Shown here: positions 52,948 through 63,062 of the stretch, piece by piece
Layout of the letters: each line of letters opens with the position of its first letter
Position numbering within the stretch: position 1 is the first letter of the stretch
Origin: Gemmatimonadota bacterium
Lineage (GTDB): Bacteria > Latescibacterota > UBA2968 > UBA8231
Assembly: GCA_018673255.1 (NCBI GenBank)
Contig: JABHDC010000124.1
Coordinates: 1 to 64,000, forward strand
Direction: 5' to 3'
Length of the DNA: 64,000 bases
Notes under the pieces: model-generated
What the model was told of the DNA's origin: nothing
The model's database searches: none
Seen by the model: only the letters and a program-made list of their open reading frames with translations
Made by a program: the position numbers and the translations under genes

Positions 52948-54603
52948 ATGGATCGCAGATGGATGCTGTTGGTGGGTGTCGTACTGGCCGGATGCGGACC
53001 GCAGGCTGGAGATTCCACATTGCTTGCTCGTGTGGGAGACACCCGCATCGTCATGGATGATCTCCAGCGACTGGCCGATCGCCTGGCTGCACAGACCGAG
53101 GGCAAGGCGGACCCTGCCATCGACTACCGGGATCAGCTGCAAACACTCGTGGACCGCGAAGTGCTGCTGCTGGAGGCCCAATCGCGCGCGCTGGACATGG
53201 ATACGCTGGTGCAGGGCAGGCTGGCCGTCCACGAGGAGGAAGCCCTGGTCCGCGAGATGCTGCACCGCCAGGTGACCGCCAGGCTGACGATCACCCCCGA
53301 GGAGGTGGAGGGCGAATATGAGCGAGGTGGCTGGGGCGAAGAGACCCGGTGCATGGAGATTTTCGTCTCGACGCAGCCCCGGGTTGAGACCGTCCGAGAC
53401 AGCATTGCTGCGGGCACTGACTTCGCCGAGATCGGGCGTCTCTACTCTGAGGACCGCCTGTTCAAGATTCCCGTGGGGTCTCCTCAGTTCACAGTCTACG
53501 CTCCCAAGGACCCGCCGCGCCGGATCGCCGAGGCGGTCTCCGATCTGCCGGTGGGCACAGTAGCCGGACCCCTGGATGTGCCGGAGGGCTATATCTTCGC
53601 CAAGGTCCTGGAACGACGCCGCGTGACGCTCGAGGAGGCCGAGTCGAAGGTCACCAAGTGGCTGCAGGGGGCCAAGCGCGAAGCCCTGCGCGACATGTAC
53701 TACATCTCGCTGCAGAACAGCTTTGGCCTGGAGCTCGACCGGCAGGGCATGGACCTGCTCATGCGGTGCCTCCAGGACGCGAGGATTGCGGCCGAGCTGT
53801 CCGAGGACCAGAAGCGCCACCCGGTGTACACCTACAAGGGTGGTGCGATGGAGGTTGGGGAGGTCCTGTCCGACATTCTTGGCGCGGCCGAACGCCGACC
53901 CGGCGTGGAGGAGGGTGCGATCTCCGAAAAGCTGCGCAAGGTTCTGCGACGCCGATTGGTTCTTCTCGACGCTCGGCTGCAGGGACTCGATCAGGAAGAG
54001 GGCTTCACGCGCTGGGCGAGTGGGCGAACGGCGGACTTGATGATCGGCCGGCTGCACTCCATGGTGTTGGATGAGGAGCCCGCGGTCACCGAGCAGGACA
54101 TTCAGAGCCAGTATGAGAAGATGAAGGATCGTCTGCAGCGGCCCGGCATTGCCCGGGTCCTCGACTTGTTGGTACGCGATCCGGACCGGGCCCACGCGTT
54201 GCGGCAAGAGATCGAGGGAGGCGCGGACATGGCCGATCTGATCGCTCGCCACGGAACTCGCCCGGGCAGCACCGATGGCGTGATCCAGGTCCACGACAGT
54301 GAGACGGGTGCATATGGGGAAGAGTGGCTAAAGGCCGTCATGAGTGCACCGCTGGGCGAGCTGCAGGGACCGATCAAGGGGAGCGATGGATTCTCCCTCT
54401 TCAAGGTTCTGGAGCGGGAGCAGCGAAGCTACTATACCCTCGAGAACCCGCGGATCCTCAAATCCGTGCGCCGGGCGCTGATGGAGTCGCGGGAGCGCAC
54501 CTCGTTCAACGAGTTTGTCGAGCGACTGCGGACGCAGCACGCGGACCGGATCGAGGTGTTCGACCGGAATCTGGCGGCCTGGGAAGACGAACGCCGGCAG
54601 TAG
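52948..54603 (+). CDS. PpiC/SurA-like peptidyl-prolyl isomerase lipoprotein
   Basis: The 551-residue protein has a lipoprotein signal (LLVGVVLAGC). A SurA-like N-terminal helical part (about 20-115, including QLQTLVDREVLLLEA) is followed by parvulin-like regions near 120-215 and 385-490; these are divergent and may act as chaperone domains only. I chose ATG 52948; a GTG six bases earlier is too close to AGAAGGGA. It lies 223 bases after the envelope gene train and probably helps fold exported barrels. Confidence 0.82.
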   Translation: MDRRWMLLVGVVLAGCGPQAGDSTLLARVGDTRIVMDDLQRLADRLAAQTEGKADPAIDYRDQLQTLVDREVLLLEAQSRALDMDTLVQGRLAVHEEEALVREMLHRQVTARLTITPEEVEGEYERGGWGEETRCMEIFVSTQPRVETVRDSIAAGTDFAEIGRLYSEDRLFKIPVGSPQFTVYAPKDPPRRIAEAVSDLPVGTVAGPLDVPEGYIFAKVLERRRVTLEEAESKVTKWLQGAKREALRDMYYISLQNSFGLELDRQGMDLLMRCLQDARIAAELSEDQKRHPVYTYKGGAMEVGEVLSDILGAAERRPGVEEGAISEKLRKVLRRRLVLLDARLQGLDQEEGFTRWASGRTADLMIGRLHSMVLDEEPAVTEQDIQSQYEKMKDRLQRPGIARVLDLLVRDPDRAHALRQEIEGGADMADLIARHGTRPGSTDGVIQVHDSETGAYGEEWLKAVMSAPLGELQGPIKGSDGFSLFKVLEREQRSYYTLENPRILKSVRRALMESRERTSFNEFVERLRTQHADRIEVFDRNLAAWEDERRQ

Positions 54604-54677
54604 AAGCGAGGCATCGTCTACCGCTGTCATTGGGAAGCGCGTGACCCATCGTCGTCGCACGACACCCGCTCGGGTCG

Positions 54678-56480
54678 TCAGAACTCGTACAGTATCAGTC
54701 CCCGGATATCTTCCTCTAGCATCTCCCCGTTCTCAGGCAGTCGGTCTCTCAGCCTCCGGGCCTCCTCGTCTCTGCCGGCCACGACGTGGAGGCGGTACAG
54801 GCTCTCCCACAGACGTGGATCATCGATCCCCAAAATGGTCAGCTCTCGCAACGCCTCCATGGCCTCATCGTAGCGTCCGAGATTGGCGTACATCAGGGCC
54901 AGGTTGTTGCGGGCCGAGACGCTGAAGCGGTTGAGGGTTGCCGCCTGGCGGAACTCTGCGAAGGCATCCTCGTGACGTCGCTGCTTGATCAGCCAGGCGC
55001 CGTAACTGATGTGGAGCTGATAGGTCTCCGGGAAGTTGGCATAGACCGACTGGATGTACTCGACATCCTGCCGCCTGATTCCCGGCAGGAGCTCATCCCC
55101 GTGCTCGCCGGTGGCGTCCGGTGATCGGAAGCCCGAGCGCCGGGCGAGATCGTTGTCGTAGCCCAGCTTCTGAAACATAGCGGTACGATACAGGGTCTCT
55201 AAGGTGTTGGCGGCCTTGATGCGGTCGACGAGGGTCGATCTCATCACGACCTCGGCGAAGCTGCTGTCCATGGTGGTGGCGAAGTGACGCTGCAGGATGA
55301 GGCCGGCCAACTCCCTGGCGAGCTCGTGATGGGCCGCCCGCGATGGGTGCACCTGATCCACGAAGATGTCGTTGCCTGCCACGCCCCCGGGAGACAGGCC
55401 ATCAACGATGGGCTGCAGGTCGAGATACCCGCATCCTCCGTCTTGGCAGACCTCGCGCGCTACATGCCGGATGCCAGTGCTGGCCCGGAAGCGCAGTTGA
55501 TCGAGATCGCAGGCACGCACGAAGTATTCCCGGGCCCTCTGATCCAGCCCACGCTGCAACAGGGTCTTGCCGAGGGCATAACTCTCCAGGGCGTCCTCGA
55601 CCGCCATCGCCGCGGGAAGAGGCTGGCTCGAAGCGAACAGACGGTCCAGTCGATCGGTCAGATCGTCTCGGTCGGACTGGCCGCTGGGATTCCCTGAGCG
55701 GAAGGGCGGGAAGTCGCGCAGGTTACGCGCCACACCCAGGATCAGAACCTCGGCCTGTGCGCTTGAAAAGGCCTTGACGATGGCCTCCAGGTTTCGTCGA
55801 TAGGCCATCAGGGTCGCCTCGTATCGCTCGCCACCCAGAGGGGTACCTGGTACGTTGGACATGATCTCCAGAAGGGAGGCCGGTGGGCCGCTGTGGGCGA
55901 GGGAGAGCAGCTGCTTGATGGTCTGGTAGATGCGTAGGTGGGATGCCAACTGGTTGAGCTGGAACAAGGGACTGGTGGGCGAGGCGCTGCCACCGATGCC
56001 CAGAAACTCGTTGTGGCCGAAGTACACCAGCACCAGGTCGGGACTGAGTTCGGCGACCTCCCGGGCCATGTCGAGGCCCACATAGCTGGTGATCGCCGAC
56101 ATGGAGAGGTTGATGACCTCACATCGGATGCCGGCCCGAGTAAGCATCTGCTCCAGTTGGAAGGGGAAGGCCTCGGTGGCCCCGTACGGGAATCCCTGAC
56201 TGGTGGACTCACCCAGTACGAAGATTCTGAAGGTCCCGGGCTGCTTGTGCCGCTCGAAGAGAACCGATTTTCCGGGCGTGGGAATGCTCGGAAGCAGACG
56301 GGGGTAATACTGGTTCGCGAAGCGGCTATTGAGGTAGAGGAGCTCTTGTTGCGAGTGGCCACCGGAGAGGAAGAGGCGGTGACTGTGCCCGACGTCGACC
56401 AGGCGCAGGAGTATCTCAACCAGGCAGAGCAGGAGAAGGCCGAAGAGAAGGCCGAAGACCGCTTTCCGCATACGGGTCAT
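54678..56480 (-). CDS. SGNH/GDSL-hydrolase-like membrane protein with TPR tail
   Basis: The 600-residue protein has one N-terminal membrane span (about 7-29). The SGNH motifs are visible: G90-E91-S92 (block I), G155-H156-N157-E158 (block III) and D375-Q-V-H378 (block V). The last ~130 residues are TPR-like (AWLIKQRRHEDAFAEFRQAA, LALMYANLGRYDEAMEAL). The enzyme part would be periplasmic and may act on acyl groups of surface polysaccharides. It is convergent with the PpiC-like gene. Confidence 0.83.
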   Translation of the reverse strand: MTRMRKAVFGLLFGLLLLCLVEILLRLVDVGHSHRLFLSGGHSQQELLYLNSRFANQYYPRLLPSIPTPGKSVLFERHKQPGTFRIFVLGESTSQGFPYGATEAFPFQLEQMLTRAGIRCEVINLSMSAITSYVGLDMAREVAELSPDLVLVYFGHNEFLGIGGSASPTSPLFQLNQLASHLRIYQTIKQLLSLAHSGPPASLLEIMSNVPGTPLGGERYEATLMAYRRNLEAIVKAFSSAQAEVLILGVARNLRDFPPFRSGNPSGQSDRDDLTDRLDRLFASSQPLPAAMAVEDALESYALGKTLLQRGLDQRAREYFVRACDLDQLRFRASTGIRHVAREVCQDGGCGYLDLQPIVDGLSPGGVAGNDIFVDQVHPSRAAHHELARELAGLILQRHFATTMDSSFAEVVMRSTLVDRIKAANTLETLYRTAMFQKLGYDNDLARRSGFRSPDATGEHGDELLPGIRRQDVEYIQSVYANFPETYQLHISYGAWLIKQRRHEDAFAEFRQAATLNRFSVSARNNLALMYANLGRYDEAMEALRELTILGIDDPRLWESLYRLHVVAGRDEEARRLRDRLPENGEMLEEDIRGLILYEF

Positions 56481-56658
56481 GACACGCGGGGCGGAACTGC
56501 TTGGTCGTCGGAGTCGAGGGGCAAGTTACAGATCATGCGAGGGGGGACAAAGTTGGTCCATGATAATAGCTTGGCTGGACAGCGCCGGCCAGTTGACGAG
56601 GCCCCCCGATGCTGGCATCTTCGAGATCTGCCCAACCCGCCCAGACTCCCCCGGCACG

Positions 56659-57696
56659 ATGACGACGAAACAGTCCACCTACGGCCCCGCAGCTTGCCTC
56701 GCCCTAGCCCTCATCCTGTCATGCGCGCCGCTGACGCAGCCGGCGCCACCGGCGTCTTTGGTCACCCCAGTGGCGCCGGACGTTCCCCAGGAGGCCAGTC
56801 CCCTCGAGCAGTACCTGCAGGAGCGCGAAGGGCAGACCGAGTCAGAACGGTATCTACCATGGATCGGCGTGCTGCCCATGGTCGACGATTCGGGCTTCGA
56901 AGAGGGTGTGTATGACCTGGGCAACGACGTGCCGCGACTGCTGTCGGCTCAGATGGCCGAGTTCGCCGCCTGGTATGTGATCCCCTACGAGGTGGTCGCA
57001 CAGGTCGCCGGCGAGCCCCCTGAGCGTTGGGCCGATGATGACCTGAGCCGGATTGGGGCACAGTTACAGGCTGACATCCTGATGGTGGGGACGGTGCTCG
57101 AGTACAACCTGGCACGGCTCCATCTGGGCGATCCCCAGGTGGGCGGTTACAAGGCCTACACCGGATTGGCCGAGGCTGAGCTCAGCGTGCTGGACGGCAC
57201 CGAACTCAGCCGCCTCGGGCTGGTTCACGCCCGCCAGGAGATCGTGGACCGAGATTTGGGGCTCGACCTGCTGGGAAGGCCGCGTTCGCAGGACCTTGGG
57301 TTCTTCACCCTCGGCGAGATTGTGTACGGTGGCGAGGAGTTCGAGCGCACCGCTCTCGGACAGGCGACGCTGAAGATGATGGAGGACCTCATCCAGCAGC
57401 TGGCCCGCCTGCTGCAACCCCGAGCCATCGAAACTCACTCCGGCAAGCCAGAAGTCCTATCGGTTTTCGGCGATGAGATCTACATCAACGTGGGCAGCGA
57501 GAACGGCGTGCACCGCAGATACCGGTTCGCCGTGTTTCCGGGGGATCCGCGGCAGGGCGCCGACCCGGAGGAGCAGATCGGCGTCATCGAGGTGATGGAA
57601 GTGGTGTCATCGCGCGTCTCCAGCGCCCAGGTCATCAGCGGCGACGGCATCGCAGTGGGGGACCGGATCAAGCTGATCATGGCCGATCCGGAGTAG
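56659..57696 (+). CDS. Lipoprotein with FlgT-C-like domain
   Basis: The 345-residue protein starts at ATG 56659 with a lipoprotein signal (LALALILSC). Residues about 65-260 resemble the CsgG/FlgT-M-type domain (IGVLPMVDDSG, LQADILMVGTVLEYNLARL, ELSVLDGTELSRLG), and 265-340 are a FlgT-C-like domain (VFGDEIYINVGSENGVHRRY...IGVIEVMEVVSSRVSSAQV...VGDRIKLI). It shares that C-terminal domain with the protein at 32456-33496. It could form or gate an outer-membrane assembly, but no partner is adjacent. Confidence 0.75.
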   Translation: MTTKQSTYGPAACLALALILSCAPLTQPAPPASLVTPVAPDVPQEASPLEQYLQEREGQTESERYLPWIGVLPMVDDSGFEEGVYDLGNDVPRLLSAQMAEFAAWYVIPYEVVAQVAGEPPERWADDDLSRIGAQLQADILMVGTVLEYNLARLHLGDPQVGGYKAYTGLAEAELSVLDGTELSRLGLVHARQEIVDRDLGLDLLGRPRSQDLGFFTLGEIVYGGEEFERTALGQATLKMMEDLIQQLARLLQPRAIETHSGKPEVLSVFGDEIYINVGSENGVHRRYRFAVFPGDPRQGADPEEQIGVIEVMEVVSSRVSSAQVISGDGIAVGDRIKLIMADPE

Positions 57697-57874
57697 GCGT
57701 CTATCCGGCCAGTCGTATCCCTATCTAGACCAGAGTTGCAGCCGATCCCGCCGACAGAACCGGCCCATGGTCGAATCCACGGGTGGTATCCGGTCATCTA
57801 ACCCGCGACCCTGACCGGCCCTGCCTCGCCGTCGATTGCCATCACGGCAGGTGGTCCTCTGGAGTACATCAATC

Positions 57875-58888
57875 ATGATAGCGATCCGCGCCCTCCTTCT
57901 CACGTTAACCTGCGTGCTTCTCACTGCTTGTGGCGGCGACGGAGGCGACGGAGGCGACGGAGCCAATCCTTCGGGCCCTGACGCCGGCGTGCCCTCTGAC
58001 TCCGACACGAACGGCACCGGCTCCGGAGACGCTGGCGGCGATGGCCCGTCGGGCCCCGCTGACAACCTCATCGAGCTGGTGAGTGACCTGACGACTCCCC
58101 GTGACCTGATCTTCGGCCCCCCCGGCTCCGGCCTGGATGACGAGCTCTTTGTCGTGAGCTTCCTGGGAGCCGAGGCCACGTGGGTACGCAACTTCGGTCA
58201 GTCGACCCAGACCCTTCAGCCCTTCCAGGGCAGCCTGGTAGGTGCCATCGCCGTAGACATGGACGGCGAAGGGCGCTTCTACTTCGCCTGCATGACTCCG
58301 GTGATGGGCTCTTTCGTGGGTGTCGTCACCGTCCGTGGTATCGACGACTCCGTGTTCGACTTCCAGTACCGTGGACTCGGTGAGCCCACGGGCGTGGCCC
58401 TCGACGGGCAAGGTGGCCTCTTCGTCTTCAACCGGAGCACGAGCTCCGTCGTCCGCCTCGACCTATCCGATGGGGCCGGCGCTGACAACCACACGGTCAC
58501 CACGATTGCTGAGGGTCTCCAGGTTACCGATGAGGTGCTGCCCAACCACCTCCTCGTCGACGAGGCCGGGCGGCTGCTCATCTGCGAGACCGGTGCAGGT
58601 CGCCTGCTCGTCTATGAAGACGGCGAGGTGTCTGCCCTGGCCGGACCCGATCAAGGCCTCGACCGTCCCGTCAGTCTCACCCAGTTGGGTTCGGGACACT
58701 ACCTCGTGGCCAACAACGGGAACGGACACCTCGTCGAATTGGACACCGAGGGGATCCGGGTCAGCACCATTGACACGGGACTGGGTTCAGGCCGCCTGCA
58801 GTCCGTTGCCACAAACGCCGACGGCGACATCTACATTGTCGATGACACCGATGGCGTGGGATCGGTCTACCTCGTCGAAACCCCCTGA
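57875..58888 (+). CDS. NHL/SMP-30-like beta-propeller lipoprotein
   Basis: The 337-residue protein has a lipoprotein signal (LTLTCVLLTAC) at ATG 57875 and a Gly/Asp/Ser-rich linker (about 23-60). A six-bladed propeller of the NHL/gluconolactonase-like kind follows (LTTPRDLIFGP, GEPTGVALDGQGGLFVFN, PNHLLVDEAGRLLICE, RLQSVATNADGDIYIVDD). It is probably a surface-bound ligand- or sugar-binding protein. A longer frame start at 57836 has no support. Confidence 0.82.
   Translation: MIAIRALLLTLTCVLLTACGGDGGDGGDGANPSGPDAGVPSDSDTNGTGSGDAGGDGPSGPADNLIELVSDLTTPRDLIFGPPGSGLDDELFVVSFLGAEATWVRNFGQSTQTLQPFQGSLVGAIAVDMDGEGRFYFACMTPVMGSFVGVVTVRGIDDSVFDFQYRGLGEPTGVALDGQGGLFVFNRSTSSVVRLDLSDGAGADNHTVTTIAEGLQVTDEVLPNHLLVDEAGRLLICETGAGRLLVYEDGEVSALAGPDQGLDRPVSLTQLGSGHYLVANNGNGHLVELDTEGIRVSTIDTGLGSGRLQSVATNADGDIYIVDDTDGVGSVYLVETP
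57935..57961 (+). repeat. Three tandem 9-bp repeats in the linker
   Basis: GGCGACGGA occurs three times in a row just after the lipobox codon and encodes Gly-Asp-Gly repeats. It lengthens the linker between lipid anchor and propeller. Confidence 0.85.
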
Positions 58889-59098
58889 GCGACGCCAGTT
58901 AGCCGGGAGCGCGAGGGGCCGCCTTGACCGGCCGGGCAAAAAGGCCTTCATACTATCAGCATCTGGGCTCATACCCTTCGTCCGGTACTCTATGGCCTCG
59001 TTCCACCAACACGATTCTGACGACATGTGCCGAGGTCACGACCCCCGGATCATGACCGCCCGCCTTGTGCGCGCCCGTACGCAAGCTGACCGGCTGAC

Positions 59099-61012
59099 AT
59101 GACACCACGGGCCGTCATCCTGGGCGTCCTCTGGGTGCTTGGGGTCTGCGTCGGAGGGAACTACTCCAATTACATGGTCGGCTCCAGCGAGCCGACCTGG
59201 TCTCACTTCCCGTCGTCGGTGGGCTGCCCCTTCGTCGTCCTGGTCCTTCTCAATGCCCTGCTCAGGCGCTTCGCCCCACGCTGGGCCCTGCAGGCTGGCG
59301 AGCTCATCGTCATGCTTGTCATGGGGCTGGTTGTCACGGGCATTCCGGTCTTCATCTCCGGCTCCCTGATGGCCCTCATCGCCGCTCCCTACTACTCGGC
59401 CACACCTGAGAACGGATGGGAGGGGCTCATTCAGCCTTTCCTGCCTGGCTTCGGAATCCCCGAGGCCAGCGGCGACAAGCTGCGTTGGTTCTGGGAAGGG
59501 CTACCCGCCGGGCACGACATCCCCTATGAGATCTGGGTCGGTCCTCTCTTCTGGTGGCTCAGCCTCATCCTCACCATCTACTTCATCTGCTTCTGTCTCA
59601 CCGTCATCTTGAGACGTCAGTGGGAGGACGCAGAGCGCCTGGTCTTTCCCCTGGCCGAGCTGCCCCGAGCCCTGCTGGCCAGCGAGGAGCCCGGCACCGG
59701 GCGGTCCATCCTGGCTCTGCCAACTTTCTGGCTCGGCTTCGGTCTGTCCCTGGTGATGGTCTGCTTCAGCATGATTCGCTATTTCCAGCCCGGCTTCCCC
59801 GATCTGGCAATCTGGGAAGGCACGACGATTGCCCCGGGGTACGGTTTTCCGGCCCTGGATCTGCGCATCGTGCCGCCGATCCTGGCCTTCATGTTCCTGG
59901 CCAAGACGAGCATCTCCTTCAGTATCTGGTTCTTCTACCTGGTTGCCATTCTCCAGGAGGGGATCACCAACCGCATCGGTTACGATGTCATCTCGCCGGA
60001 TGCCTTCGTCTGGGGCATGCAGTCCCTCTCGTGGCAGGGATGGGGCGCCTTCCTCGCCATGGTCCTCTGGAGCCTGTGGATGGCCAGAGATCACCTACGG
60101 TCCGTGTTCCGGCAGGCCTTCACCGGGGTCCGCGTGCACGACGATGACATGGAGATGATGTCCTATCGTGTCGCCGTGTATGGCCTCCTCGGTGGCTTCA
60201 TATACGTCGTCGGTTGGCTAGTGGTCGCGGGCCTCCACCTCTACGTGGCCTTGTTGTTCACCGTGACTGTCATCATCGTCTACCTGGGCATGACACGGCT
60301 GGTCATCCAGACGGGCATGTACTACCTCACAACACCGGTGAATGCCCAGGCCTTCACCACCGCCATCGTGGGCACCCACATCGGCTCCACCAATCTGGTG
60401 ACTCTCGGTCTGCAATACGGCTGGCACGGGGACGTGCAATCCGTGTTCATGCCTTCTGCCGCCCATGGCGCAAGACTCGACCACATCACCCGCGGCGCTC
60501 GTCGCATGGGATTTGCCATCGCCCTTGCAGTGCTGGTGGGCTTCGTCTCGGCCATCTGGTATTTGCTCTACGTGTGCTACACCTATGGGGCCAGCAACCT
60601 GCGTGATTGGTACTTCACGGGAGGCAGCGGCATCGCCCGCATGGCCTTCAGCGGCGTCATCCGCCAGATCTCCACGGCGGCAGGCACCGACTGGGGCAAG
60701 CTCTTCTACGCGGGAATCGGGGCCGTGTCCTACTCGCTGCTCGCTCTGGGCCATTACCGCTTCCACTGGTGGCCTCTCCACCCGGTGGGACTCGCCGTGG
60801 CGCCTCTGTGGATGACCCGCCTGTGCGCCTTTTCCGTCTTCGTCGCCTGGCTCACCAAGGTCGTCCTGCTACGCTTCGGTGGAATCTCTGCCTACCGTCG
60901 GGCCCGACCCTTCTTCATCGGCATGGCTGCTGGCTTCTTCCTCGGTGTCGGGGTCTCATTCGGCGTCGATGTCATCTGGTTCTACGGAACCGGCCACGGT
61001 GTGCCATGGTAG
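59099..61012 (+). CDS. DUF6785/DUF6784-type multi-pass membrane protein (OPT-like)
   Basis: The 637-residue protein has about 14 membrane spans. The pattern (GNYSNYMVGSS near the start, ERLVFPLAELPRALL in the middle, QTGMYYLTTPVNAQAFTTAI later, FHWWPLHPVGLAV near the end) matches the OPT-related DUF6785/DUF6784 proteins common in environmental bacteria. The substrate is unknown. It precedes a ribose-type importer by 89 bases and may be in the same operon. Confidence 0.82.
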   Translation: MTPRAVILGVLWVLGVCVGGNYSNYMVGSSEPTWSHFPSSVGCPFVVLVLLNALLRRFAPRWALQAGELIVMLVMGLVVTGIPVFISGSLMALIAAPYYSATPENGWEGLIQPFLPGFGIPEASGDKLRWFWEGLPAGHDIPYEIWVGPLFWWLSLILTIYFICFCLTVILRRQWEDAERLVFPLAELPRALLASEEPGTGRSILALPTFWLGFGLSLVMVCFSMIRYFQPGFPDLAIWEGTTIAPGYGFPALDLRIVPPILAFMFLAKTSISFSIWFFYLVAILQEGITNRIGYDVISPDAFVWGMQSLSWQGWGAFLAMVLWSLWMARDHLRSVFRQAFTGVRVHDDDMEMMSYRVAVYGLLGGFIYVVGWLVVAGLHLYVALLFTVTVIIVYLGMTRLVIQTGMYYLTTPVNAQAFTTAIVGTHIGSTNLVTLGLQYGWHGDVQSVFMPSAAHGARLDHITRGARRMGFAIALAVLVGFVSAIWYLLYVCYTYGASNLRDWYFTGGSGIARMAFSGVIRQISTAAGTDWGKLFYAGIGAVSYSLLALGHYRFHWWPLHPVGLAVAPLWMTRLCAFSVFVAWLTKVVLLRFGGISAYRRARPFFIGMAAGFFLGVGVSFGVDVIWFYGTGHGVPW

Positions 61013-61101
61013 AGACCCGCAGGGCTCAGATGTCCGTGGCTACCTGGTGTCCTATCCTTCAGTCAGGCAGATCCGAATCCATCAATGAGAGACCACAAGG
61101 C

Positions 61102-62097
61102 ATGAGGCACGCAACATTGTTGAGACAGATTCGGATCGCCCTCCTCCTCCTCTTCCTGGCCGGTTGCGGCAGCGTACCAAAGGAAGAGGGATTGAAGGTG
61201 GGGTATGTCGTCAACTTCATGTCACATGAGTGGTATCAGAACATCTGCCGCGCCGCCGAGAGGCGGGCGGAGGAGCTCGGCGTGAAACTCATCATCGCTG
61301 ACGCGAATCTCGATTTGGCGGCGCAGATCTCGAAGGCCGAAAACCTGATGGCCCAGGCGGTCGATGTCCTCGTGCTGACGCCAGTGGACGCCAGGGCCCT
61401 CGGGCTGGTGGTGACCGAGGCCCATCGCCGCGGGATCCATGTGCTCACGGAGTCCAGTCCCGTGGTAGGAGCCCTCAGCAACGTGGGCATTGACGACAGG
61501 GCGGCAGGAGAGAAGGCGGGACGGTGGGTTGGAGAGTATGCCGTCCGCCATGGGATCGATCCTCGCGTGCTCATCATCGGTCTGCCGAACTTCGACTCCT
61601 GCCGAGCCCGCGTGACTGGCTTCAAGGAGGGTCTGGCCGGGTCTGGGATAGAGTTTCGCATCGTGCAGGAGGTGGACGGCCAGGGTCTCAAGGAACGCGC
61701 CCTCAAGGTGGCGCAGGACGCGTTGACTGCGAATCCGGATATCAATGTCATCTTCGGGATCAACGACGACTCGACGACGGGCGGGATGGCCGCCTATCGG
61801 GCAGCCGGTCTGGACGAGTCGCGTCTGGTGGCGATCGGCTTCGGCTTCGAGGGCATCGTAGGTCGCACGGCCTTGCTGGAGGGCGCCAGCTACCGTGCCG
61901 CCCTGGCAATGTTCCCGGAGTTCGTCGGCATCTCCATTGTGGATGCCGCTGTCGCCGTCGCCGGCGGTGAGACCCTGCCCACCCACTACGAGACGCCGAC
62001 GGTGATGATTACCCCGGATAACTTCGCCCACTACTACCGACCCGTCGGGGACGACTACGAGTTGCAGATTTCCGCGGTGCGTGCCCTGCTCGACTGA
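61102..62097 (+). CDS. Ribose-type ABC transporter substrate-binding lipoprotein
   Basis: The 331-residue periplasmic binding protein (RbsB family, peripla_BP_4) starts at ATG 61102 with a lipoprotein signal (LLLLFLAGC). Features are VGYVVNFMSHEWYQNICRAA, LMAQAVDVLVLTPVDA and VIFGINDDSTTGGMAAYRAA. It is followed after eight bases by the permease gene and then the ATPase gene. The sugar is not known. Confidence 0.9.
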   Translation: MRHATLLRQIRIALLLLFLAGCGSVPKEEGLKVGYVVNFMSHEWYQNICRAAERRAEELGVKLIIADANLDLAAQISKAENLMAQAVDVLVLTPVDARALGLVVTEAHRRGIHVLTESSPVVGALSNVGIDDRAAGEKAGRWVGEYAVRHGIDPRVLIIGLPNFDSCRARVTGFKEGLAGSGIEFRIVQEVDGQGLKERALKVAQDALTANPDINVIFGINDDSTTGGMAAYRAAGLDESRLVAIGFGFEGIVGRTALLEGASYRAALAMFPEFVGISIVDAAVAVAGGETLPTHYETPTVMITPDNFAHYYRPVGDDYELQISAVRALLD

Positions 62098-62105
62098 ACC
62101 AACCC

Positions 62106-63062
62106 ATGCCACGACGCCTCCTCTCGAAACTCATCCACGCCGACCAGGCGGGCCTTGCCTTGGCCCTGCTGCTGCTGTGCGGCGTTCTGAGCACTCTGAG
62201 TCCCGTGTTCCTTACGACAGGGAACATCACGAATATCCTGCGGGACGCGTCCCTCGTGGCGATCGCTGGCTTCGGAATGGTCGTCATCATCCTGCAGGGA
62301 GAGATCGACCTGAGCGTCGGCTCCTCGCAGGCCGTCGTCGGGATCCTTACGGTGGTCGTTCTCAACACCACCCATAGTGTCGCCGCCGCCATCGTAGCCG
62401 GAATCCTGCTAGGGGCTCTGGTCGGCCTGGTGAACGGTCTGCTTGTCACCGTAGCACGCATCAACTCCCTCATCGCCACGCTCGGCATGATGGCCATTCT
62501 GCGGGGGGTGGCAATGGTCGGCACGGATGCGGTCTCGATCCAGGCACGGGTGACGGACTTCGTCCACGTGGGCACGGGGTACGTAGGTGGCGTGCCGGTG
62601 CCGGTCCTCATCGCCGCCGTCCTATACGGGGGGGTCTGGTTCCTGCTGCATCACACGCCCTTCGGGCGCTACGTCTACGCCGTGGGTGGCAATCGGGAGG
62701 CAGCCGAGCTGGCGGGACTGCCGGTCCTTCGCATCCGGGTCACGGTCTTCGTCCTCGGCGGCATGCTGGCGGCGCTCAGCGCCGTCGTGCTGGCGTCGCG
62801 AATGAACTCCGGACAGCCGAATGCGGGGCTGGGCTTCGAGTTGCAAGTGATCGCCGCTGTCGTCCTGGGTGGGGTCAGTCTCACCGGCGGCGTGGGATCT
62901 CTCCTGGGAGCCCTCATTGGAATCCTGATCCTTACCGTCCTCAACAACGGTCTCGTTCTGCTGAACGTTTCCTCCTTCTACCATGATATCGCCCGGGGTG
63001 TTGTCATTATCCTCGCTGTCTATCTGGACACGCGCCGACGGGGTGCCGCCGTTGGTGGCTGA
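62106..63062 (+). CDS. Ribose-type ABC transporter permease (RbsC-like)
   Basis: The 318-residue permease has eight to ten membrane spans and the BPD_transp_2 signatures GMVVIILQGEIDLSVGSS, GRYVYAVGGNREAAELAGL and VIAAVVLGGVSLTGGVGSLL. Its stop overlaps the ATPase start by eight bases. Confidence 0.93.
   Translation: MPRRLLSKLIHADQAGLALALLLLCGVLSTLSPVFLTTGNITNILRDASLVAIAGFGMVVIILQGEIDLSVGSSQAVVGILTVVVLNTTHSVAAAIVAGILLGALVGLVNGLLVTVARINSLIATLGMMAILRGVAMVGTDAVSIQARVTDFVHVGTGYVGGVPVPVLIAAVLYGGVWFLLHHTPFGRYVYAVGGNREAAELAGLPVLRIRVTVFVLGGMLAALSAVVLASRMNSGQPNAGLGFELQVIAAVVLGGVSLTGGVGSLLGALIGILILTVLNNGLVLLNVSSFYHDIARGVVIILAVYLDTRRRGAAVGG

Noticed and set aside
60607..61101. N-terminal extension of the ribose-type binding protein
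   Set aside because: It overlaps the DUF6785-type gene out of frame; a lipoprotein signal begins at 61102.
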